In this document: positions 1 to 4,298 of the stretch, piece by piece
Position numbering within the stretch: position 1 is the stretch's first letter
Layout: every line of letters starts with the position of its first letter
Assembly (NCBI GenBank): GCA_030668345.1
Contig: DAOUUD010000109.1
Location: 1-6,093, forward strand
Length of the DNA: 6,093 nucleotides
Source of the DNA: Candidatus Cloacimonadota bacterium
GTDB taxonomy: Bacteria; Cloacimonadota; Cloacimonadia; Cloacimonadales; TCS61
Direction of reading: 5' to 3'
Notes under the pieces: model-generated
Seen by the model: only the letters and a program-made list of their open reading frames with translations
Database searches by the model: none
Told to the model about the DNA's origin: nothing
Made by a program: the position numbers and the translations under genes

Positions 1-428
1 ATAACTTCTTCTTCGGATGTGGGAGCGGGATCGAACAGATTCTTCTTATCGAACCACACAATAGAGTTTCCATGGCGGTCGGATTCCATGAACCTGTTAC
101 CGGCAGAAAGTTTCTCGATGAGGATATCCACGTAAAAAAGATAGGGAGTGTTCTTCAATAAATAATAACATTGCGAATGTCCATGCCAGCTTGGTTCAGG
201 CGTTCTGAATTTGTTTTCAATTCCATAATTATCTTTAAAGTACTTTTCAAGTTGTTCAAACAAGTTTTCCACTTCATCATTTGCACATACCACTCCCAGA
301 TCAAGATCGGAATATTCATCAAGGTAGCCAGTAGCAGCCGAACCACCTTCCCAAACGGTGTAAACTTTTTTGTTCGATTCGAATAATTTTTTCAACTCAT
401 CATTTATCTTTTCTCTGAAATCATTCAT
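1..428 (-). CDS. Nucleotidyltransferase domain protein (polymerase-beta / aminoglycoside-adenylyltransferase-like), C-terminal part cut by the window edge
   Basis: The first 142 residues are visible and no stop is reached before position 1. Residues 28-43 form the signature of the polymerase-beta nucleotidyltransferase fold: GGSAATG followed by SDLDLG, giving the G-S element and the metal-binding pair Asp41 and Asp43. A third carboxylate, Asp101 in FYVDILIE, stands where the family places its third catalytic Asp. Enzymes of this fold transfer a nucleotide from an NTP to a small molecule, protein or nucleic acid. Stand-alone members with this look include aminoglycoside and lincosamide adenylyltransferases, but the acceptor cannot be told from this half. 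The ATG at 428 is 9 bp past the methyltransferase stop, and its Shine-Dalgarno AGGGAA (434-439) overlaps that stop codon, which suggests coupled translation. The fold is well supported; the substrate is unknown. Confidence 0.85.
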   Translation of the reverse strand, partial: MNDFREKINDELKKLFESNKKVYTVWEGGSAATGYLDEYSDLDLGVVCANDEVENLFEQLEKYFKDNYGIENKFRTPEPSWHGHSQCYYLLKNTPYLFYVDILIEKLSAGNRFMESDRHGNSIVWFDKKNLFDPAPTSEEEV

Positions 429-433
429 AAAAG

Positions 434-439
434 TTCCCT
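434..439 (-). promoter_or_regulatory. Ribosome binding site of the nucleotidyltransferase, overlapping the upstream stop codon
   Basis: On the minus strand AGGGAA ends 5 nt before the ATG at 428. Its first two bases are the last two bases of the methyltransferase TAG stop (438-440). This geometry is typical of translational coupling within an operon and supports the chosen start. Confidence 0.6.
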
Positions 440-1139
440 ATTTCTTTCCTACAATAAATACAGCAGATGCCGGTGCAAAACCGTTTTTAATTATATGTTC
501 TTTGATTTTTTCACCTTCTTTTTTAAAAGATGAATATTCTTTTCTATCTTTTATTCTTTCCAAACCCATCTCGATGACCTTCAGTTGTCCGTTTATAAGT
601 TTATCCTCTTTTGGATTTTCTATATTCCAAGCATATTCGATCAAATCATAATCGGCAAGTTCCAGGGTGTCTATTATAGTTATTATCTCATCTTTAGAAT
701 AGGTAGGATCGTGCTTTTCACCGAATATCATATCGATCTTTGCCCACCAGTGATGCAGGAGAACATGCGATTTCCGGGCTTCATCCTGTTGGTTGGAGAG
801 CATTTCATTGATTATGAAATTACCATCTTTTTTCAGTACACGTTTCATTTCATTCAGTGTTTTTTCAAGGCTCGGCATGTGATGAAGAGAATTGGATAAA
901 CAAACAGTATCGAAAGATTCATCCTGAAAAGACATATTTACAGCATCCATTATCTGGAATTCAACATCCTGGAACTTTTCTTTGAATGCTTTTTCTGTTC
1001 GTTCAGAATTATCTATTGCGGCTATACTTGCAAAGCTTTTGAATTCATTGATAAGGTTCATGAATTCACCTCTGCCGGTGGCTACATCGAGAACTTTGCC
1101 ACCTTCGATCTCTTTTAGTTTCTTTTCTACATTTTGCAT
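438..1139 (-). CDS. Class I SAM-dependent methyltransferase (Methyltransf_11-like)
   Basis: This is a 233-residue Rossmann-fold methyltransferase predicted to act in the cytoplasm. Motif I is VLDVATGRGEF at residues 16-26, which binds the SAM methionine part. The acidic residue at the end of strand 2 is Asp43 in AIDNS, contacting the ribose. The motif around QIMDAVNMSFQ (62-72) provides Asp65 near the adenine. FDTVCLSNSLHHM (76-88) is strand 4 with the usual post-strand motif, and the EMKRVLKKDG helix-turn (97-106) is typical of the UbiE/Methyltransf_11 group. The acceptor is not apparent; the C-terminal third, with HHWWAKIDM at 129-137, probably forms the substrate cap. The frame extends to a GTG at 1160 (240 residues), but the ATG at 1139 has AAAGGA 5 nt upstream, so I chose it. 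The stop is TAG. A nucleotidyltransferase follows after 9 bp, so both probably act in one pathway. Confidence 0.88.
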   Translation of the reverse strand: MQNVEKKLKEIEGGKVLDVATGRGEFMNLINEFKSFASIAAIDNSERTEKAFKEKFQDVEFQIMDAVNMSFQDESFDTVCLSNSLHHMPSLEKTLNEMKRVLKKDGNFIINEMLSNQQDEARKSHVLLHHWWAKIDMIFGEKHDPTYSKDEIITIIDTLELADYDLIEYAWNIENPKEDKLINGQLKVIEMGLERIKDRKEYSSFKKEGEKIKEHIIKNGFAPASAVFIVGKK

Positions 1140-1144
1140 TTTAT

Positions 1145-1150
1145 TCCTTT
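1145..1150 (-). promoter_or_regulatory. Ribosome binding site that decides the methyltransferase start
   Basis: AAAGGA on the minus strand ends 5 nt before the ATG at 1139. The longer in-frame GTG at 1160 has no comparable purine stretch at the right distance and would place this site inside the coding sequence. Confidence 0.6.
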
Positions 1151-1167
1151 TCAGATACACTTTGAAG

Positions 1168-1202
1168 GTTATAAATATTACGATTCAATCAAAATGATTG
1201 AA
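1168..1202 (-). promoter_or_regulatory. Possible promoter of the methyltransferase/nucleotidyltransferase pair
   Basis: The 146-bp gap before the methyltransferase is the longest intergenic stretch in the window, so a promoter is plausible. On the minus strand TTCAAT (1202-1197) and TAATAT (1180-1175) are 16 bp apart and could be weak -35 and -10 elements. A second -10-like TATAAC lies at 1173-1168. Matches to the sigma-70 consensus are only 3 and 4 of 6, and the region is AT-rich, so chance is a real alternative. Confidence 0.22.
1184..1202. repeat. Perfect 8-bp inverted repeat TTCAATCA-aaa-TGATTGAA
   Basis: The arms lie at 1184-1191 and 1195-1202 with a 3-bp spacer. The sequence sits 45-63 bp before the methyltransferase start and overlaps the tentative -35 element. 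It could be a dimeric repressor site or an AT-rich RNA hairpin. It lacks a GC-rich stem and a following T-run, so it is not a convincing terminator of the TolC transcript. Confidence 0.5.
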
Positions 1203-1212
1203 CCTGCTAACC

Positions 1213-1238
1213 TTGAATATTTCAATATTCGTTGAAAT
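1213..1238. repeat. Overlapping inverted repeats made of TTGAA/TTCAA units
   Basis: Three perfect palindromic arrangements overlap here: TTGAA-tat-TTCAA (1213-1225), GAATATT-tc-AATATTC (1215-1230) and ATTTCAA-tattcg-TTGAAAT (1219-1238). They are mutually exclusive as hairpins. They may be overlapping protein half-sites or a product of AT-rich composition. Confidence 0.45.
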
Positions 1239-1244
1239 TTATGG

Positions 1245-1271
1245 ATTCCCATTGTCATGAGAATGACAAGG
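1245..1271. repeat. Small extragenic palindrome of the ATTCCCAT...ATGGGAAT type
   Basis: On the plus strand ATTCCCAT (1245-1252), loop TGTC and ATGAGAAT (1257-1264) form an 8-bp stem with one mismatch, which is a G-U wobble on the minus-strand RNA. A second, alternative hairpin TTGTCAT-gaga-ATGACAA (1252-1269) overlaps it and can be extended by two C-G pairs past a bulged A. The minus-strand text GTCATTCTCATGACAATGGG followed by AATCCA resembles the dispersed extragenic palindromes containing GTCATTCCC...GGGAATC found in many bacterial genomes. It lies 14 bp or more past the TolC stop and could help to end or stabilise that transcript, though no T-run follows directly. Confidence 0.45.
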
Positions 1272-1285
1272 ATATGTTTTTATTC

Positions 1286-2521
1286 CTAATATTTCCCTAG
1301 AATTCTATTGGAAAGCAGCAAATTGATCTCTTCCTGTTTTCGCAACAAATTATAGTGATGATTATTGTATGATAGCTGGGCATTCTGATGATCAATCTTT
1401 GCCCTGTCCATATCCAGCAGGCTGATCATGCCAAGCCTGTACTGCTCCTGAGCCATATTCAGGTTGTCTTCTGCTAATTTCAGTTTATCAGAGTACAGAG
1501 TGTACGACCGGTTAAGTGTTTTCAGGTCATTCTGAAGATTTGTTAATTCGATAGAGTAGTCTCTTTCACTGGTTTCAAAATCTACTTTTTGTACTCTGAG
1601 ATTGCGCTTTGAACGTGAATATGCTTCACCTTTTTCCAACAGGTTAAAAATATCATAACTGGCAGAGATAGAGAGTGTATTGCTGGTTCTTAAATAATCA
1701 TCATAAGCGTTAATATCATTATCATCGTTATGATTAACAGAGTAGCTCAGGGTAAGAGATGGCAGGAAGTCCATCATTGTTTGAACCAGTCGGACCTTAC
1801 TGCTGGTAAGGCTGTTCTTTTTTTGAAGCAAAGTATTGTTAGATTGGAATGAGTATTTTTCATCTGAGATCGTAAATTCCGGTTCTACGAAATCATATCC
1901 TTCGTCTTTCATATTCAGGTAAGAAAAAAGGTCTTTTCGAGTTTTAAAAAGTGAATTCTCAGCTTCATTCACAGCTATTTCATAATCGATAAGCGAGATC
2001 TCGCTTTGTTTAAGTTCCAAAAGTGACTTCTCACCAGCATCATATTGCACTTTTACCTGATTGTATATTTTATGCTGAAGTTCCAGATTCTTTTCTTGTA
2101 TCCCCAATATTTTCTGTGATTCCAGTACACTCAAGTAACTGGAAAAAATGTAATAAGCTATCTGTTTCCTTTTTTCTTCCAGGGATAGATCGGCATTTTT
2201 CTTATCCAGGATTGAGGTGTGAATATTATAATAGGTAGGTTCATTCAAAAAGATGTTTTTACTGATGGAGAGCGATGCACTATTATCCCACTCAGGATCA
2301 ATAGCATCAAGATACTTTTCTTTCCCAGCAGAGATAGAAACTGCAGGCAACACACCATACATGCTGCTACGCAAGTAACTGGCGGAATTTTTATTATTTG
2401 CAAGCTCACTTTGAATGTCATACGATTTATCCAGTCCAATTTCTATCAGTTGTTCCAGTGAGTACTCCTGTGCAAAAACCAGCGCAGGAAGAATGATGAG
2501 TATTAACAGTATTTTTTTCAT
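1286..2521 (-). CDS. TolC-family outer membrane efflux protein
   Basis: The 411-residue product begins with a Sec signal peptide: KK, a hydrophobic stretch, and a probable cleavage after VFA at residue 17, leaving QEYSLEQ. The mature protein shows the internal duplication of outer-membrane efflux proteins. A beta-segment starts at PAVSIS (59-64) and again at PSLTLS (254-259), each ending in an N/D-IF turn near 89-91 and 290-292. Each half has a coiled-coil hairpin with the family signature: YDAGEKSLLELKQSEI (160-175) and YRLGMISLLDMDRAKI (361-376). Three such chains form an outer-membrane barrel with a periplasmic tunnel that exports substrates handed over by an inner-membrane pump. It is shorter than E. 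coli TolC (493 before processing), mostly because it ends soon after the last helix. The ATG at 2521 is preceded by AGAGG. The MacB-like exporter genes upstream on the same strand are the likely partner; no adaptor gene is visible. Confidence 0.92.
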   Translation of the reverse strand: MKKILLILIILPALVFAQEYSLEQLIEIGLDKSYDIQSELANNKNSASYLRSSMYGVLPAVSISAGKEKYLDAIDPEWDNSASLSISKNIFLNEPTYYNIHTSILDKKNADLSLEEKRKQIAYYIFSSYLSVLESQKILGIQEKNLELQHKIYNQVKVQYDAGEKSLLELKQSEISLIDYEIAVNEAENSLFKTRKDLFSYLNMKDEGYDFVEPEFTISDEKYSFQSNNTLLQKKNSLTSSKVRLVQTMMDFLPSLTLSYSVNHNDDNDINAYDDYLRTSNTLSISASYDIFNLLEKGEAYSRSKRNLRVQKVDFETSERDYSIELTNLQNDLKTLNRSYTLYSDKLKLAEDNLNMAQEQYRLGMISLLDMDRAKIDHQNAQLSYNNHHYNLLRKQEEINLLLSNRILGKY

Positions 2522-2568
2522 TTTAAACCTCTTTTTATTTTTCTAAGACCAGCAGTGATTATGCTACC

Positions 2569-2835
2569 TTATTTAGCAATACTTTTTTTTCGGAACATAA
2601 GCGGGATCTTATCATTATCGGGAGCGCCGATCTGGATCAGTTCCCAATCTGTGTCATATTCTTTGATGGCATGTTTCAATACTGTAACTTTTTCTTCAGA
2701 TGAAGGAGCTGTGCCTTCCCAATGAATGATCTCAACCCTGTATTTCAAGGTTTTTTTCTTACCATTAATACGCACATCGATTTCCAGATTCTGTTGTGCG
2801 TCTAATGTTGGGATTGATAATACAATTTCTCTCAT
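2569..2835 (-). CDS. Small conserved-looking protein of unknown function (88 residues)
   Basis: I do not recognise this protein. It has no signal peptide, membrane segment or cysteine, so it is probably cytoplasmic and soluble. The first half alternates short beta-prone stretches (REIVLSIPTL, LEIDVRING, KYRVEIIHW at residues 2-39); the middle, SSEEKVTVLKHAIKEY (45-60), looks helical. The rest (WELIQIGAPDNDKIPLMFRKK, 63-84, read in two parts around IGAP) is again strand-like, suggesting a small alpha/beta domain. The ATG at 2835 has the best Shine-Dalgarno site of the window, AGGAGG at 2841-2846, 5 nt upstream, which supports a real and well-translated gene. It stops with TAA. It sits between the C-x-C protein gene (69 bp upstream) and the TolC gene (47 bp downstream) in the same direction. 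There is no double-glycine leader, so nothing marks it as an export substrate. Confidence 0.75.
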   Translation of the reverse strand: MREIVLSIPTLDAQQNLEIDVRINGKKKTLKYRVEIIHWEGTAPSSEEKVTVLKHAIKEYDTDWELIQIGAPDNDKIPLMFRKKSIAK

Positions 2836-2840
2836 TTTAT

Positions 2841-2846
2841 CCTCCT
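2841..2846 (-). promoter_or_regulatory. Consensus ribosome binding site of the 88-residue gene
   Basis: A full AGGAGG on the minus strand ends 5 nt before the ATG at 2835. It is evidence that this short reading frame is a gene and that the host uses Shine-Dalgarno initiation. Confidence 0.75.
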
Positions 2847-2854
2847 AATTTCTA

Positions 2855-2903
2855 GCAAACATTATTTACTAAAGCAGTTCTCCACTTCTCTCCTGCTGTT
2901 TGC
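2855..2903. repeat. Imperfect two-part stem-loop in the gap before the 88-residue gene
   Basis: GCAAAC (2855-2860) pairs with GTTTGC (2898-2903), and directly inside on one side AGCAG (2873-2877) pairs with CTGCT (2893-2897). A 12-nt bulge (2861-2872) separates the arms on the other side. The structure would fill most of the 69-bp gap and lies just upstream of the AGGAGG site. It could be an mRNA processing or attenuating structure; chance pairing is also possible. Confidence 0.3.
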
Positions 2904-2904
2904 G

Positions 2905-3570
2905 TTACACATATATTGCGATCTTGCAAACTTCATCGCCTTTCATTAGTGATTCAATGATCTCGACCTGGACTTTTTTCTGAAGTATATACTCCCATAT
3001 ATCTTTGGTAAAGCCGGCACTGCAATAACAGTAATTTACATCGATGGGTTTTTCGTTATTTAGGAACAAGTTTCTGATTCGGGGACAGTGACAATAATAA
3101 TATTTCTTTTTTTGTGCATCTTTAGTTTGGAAATACCTGTGAAATTCTTTTGGGATTTTGGTAGATAAAATTGTATTTCCTTCCAGTTTTCCGGCACTTC
3201 CCCAACCCTTTTTCCGCAAGAGATCCATTTGTTCATCATTGAGATTCTTGTATTGCCTGATAAATTTCTCAAACGCTTTTTGAAGCATTGTATGAACTTT
3301 CTTCAGGTTTTTTGTTTTTGCATACTCATTACGGATATGTTCAAGATAATCTTTGGGAGTAATGCAGGCACAGCCTATCATTACTTCGTTGATCTCGTTT
3401 TGAGTAAGGTTTACTTTTAACATTTTCATCAGTTTTTCTGTCCATTTCACAAGAGGTTGCTCACCTTTATCTTTTGTAAGCTCGTTAAACAAATCTGCTT
3501 TACCGATCTTCTTCAGACCAATTTGAAGTTTATCCAACCATTGTTTTTCAAAATTCTTATCAAAAGCCAT
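2905..3570 (-). CDS. Cysteine-rich protein of unknown function with three C-x-C motifs; C-terminus V4R/DUF6144-like
   Basis: The 221-residue product is rich in Lys and has no signal peptide or membrane segment. Its seven cysteines are arranged as three C-x-C pairs and one single: CAC at 67-69, CHC at 160-162, CYC at 181-183 and C215. This spacing suggests a metal or Fe-S site or redox-active pairs. The N-terminal 110 residues look helical. The C-terminal block from NYCYCSAGFTKDIWEYIL to GDEVCKIAIYV (179-221) resembles the end of V4R-like small-molecule-binding domains and of the DUF6144 and L-2-amino-thiazoline-4-carboxylate hydrolase groups, where a GD-x-x-C-x-I/F strand closes the domain; this link is from memory of the pattern and is tentative. 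The ATG at 3570 has AGGAG about 6 nt upstream, and the stop is TAA. It lies 51 bp after the ATPase gene on the same strand, so co-transcription with the exporter is plausible, but a shared function is only inferred. Confidence 0.8.
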   Translation of the reverse strand: MAFDKNFEKQWLDKLQIGLKKIGKADLFNELTKDKGEQPLVKWTEKLMKMLKVNLTQNEINEVMIGCACITPKDYLEHIRNEYAKTKNLKKVHTMLQKAFEKFIRQYKNLNDEQMDLLRKKGWGSAGKLEGNTILSTKIPKEFHRYFQTKDAQKKKYYYCHCPRIRNLFLNNEKPIDVNYCYCSAGFTKDIWEYILQKKVQVEIIESLMKGDEVCKIAIYV

Positions 3571-3621
3571 TTTTTCTCCTATTTTAGTCTCCGCTTTTAA
3601 ATAAACATCTTTATGTTAAAT

Positions 3622-4284
3622 TCAGGATATAATCCTTCCGTCTAACAGGTATATTATACGTGTGCCATAAGCTGCTTTTTCTTCTGAATGAGTTACCTGA
3701 ATAATGGTTGTTCCTTCTTTATTCAGTTTTGTAAAAAGTTCCATGATCTCTTTTCCAGTTTCGGAATTCAGGTTACCGGTTGGTTCATCTGCCAGAAGTA
3801 AACTTGGTTTTCCAATAATTGCACGTGCAATTCCAACAAGCTGTTGTTGTCCGCCTGAAAGTTGGTTTGGAAAGAGGTCTTTCTTACCTACGATATTGAA
3901 TTTGTCCAGCATATCGCATACAATTGATTTTCGCTCTGTTCCCTTAATTTTTTGATATAGAAGCGGCATTTCAATGTTTTCATAAACTGTGAGTTCGTCT
4001 ATAAGATGATATTGTTGAAATACAAAACCGATCTCATGCTTATGAAGTTCGGTGCGTTTCTTTTCATTAAATTTGTGAACAGGATTTTCTTTGTAAAAAT
4101 ATTCCCCATCATCCAGGTTCTCCAACATTCCCAAAATATAAAGTAAAGTTGATTTACCAGCACCGGAAGGTCCCATCACGGTTATGAATTCACCTTTCTC
4201 AATATCGATATCTACATCCCGTAAGACATAAGTTTTCACAAAATTGTTCGAATAATACTTAAATACACCTTTCAATTGTAACAT
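3622..4284 (-). CDS. ABC transporter ATP-binding protein, LolD/MacB-type
   Basis: This 220-residue protein is a complete stand-alone nucleotide-binding domain. Walker A is GPSGAGKST (38-46), the Q-loop is VFQQ (Q90-91), the signature is LSGGQ (142-146), Walker B is LLLADE (162-167) with catalytic Glu167, the D-loop region is TGNLN (169-173) and the switch histidine is His199 in VTHS. The ADEPTGNL string and the length of about 220 are typical of the LolD/MacB/FtsE branch, whose partners are FtsX-domain permeases. It should dimerise on the cytoplasmic face and drive the permease encoded 14 bp upstream. One oddity is that the signature runs on as QQQLVGIARA, with Leu149 where most relatives have Arg. 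The ATG at 4284 follows GGGAG. It stops at TGA, and a TAA follows one codon later (3616-3618). Confidence 0.93.
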   Translation of the reverse strand: MLQLKGVFKYYSNNFVKTYVLRDVDIDIEKGEFITVMGPSGAGKSTLLYILGMLENLDDGEYFYKENPVHKFNEKKRTELHKHEIGFVFQQYHLIDELTVYENIEMPLLYQKIKGTERKSIVCDMLDKFNIVGKKDLFPNQLSGGQQQLVGIARAIIGKPSLLLADEPTGNLNSETGKEIMELFTKLNKEGTTIIQVTHSEEKAAYGTRIIYLLDGRIIS

Positions 4285-4298
4285 ATTTTCTCCCTTTT

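Noticed and set aside
1140..1160. GTG at 1160 as the methyltransferase start
   Set aside because: The ATG at 1139 has AAAGGA at the ideal distance; the GTG has none, and the extra seven residues add nothing to the fold.
171..1197. Plus-strand reading frames of 71-104 codons opposite the nucleotidyltransferase and methyltransferase
   Set aside because: They lie antisense to well-supported domains, are low in complexity and Phe/Ile/Ser-rich, and show no recognisable motif.
1184..1269. Intrinsic terminator after TolC
   Set aside because: Several hairpins are present, but none has a GC-rich stem followed directly by a T-run on the minus strand.
2023..2461. Plus- and minus-strand frames of 64-80 codons inside the TolC gene
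   Set aside because: The TolC frame is complete with signal peptide and duplicated repeats; these are shadows in other frames.
3604..3617. AACAT-cttt-ATGTT as terminator of the ATPase transcript
   Set aside because: The stem is only 5 AT-rich pairs, and the following T-rich stretch is interrupted; the next gene is close and in the same direction.
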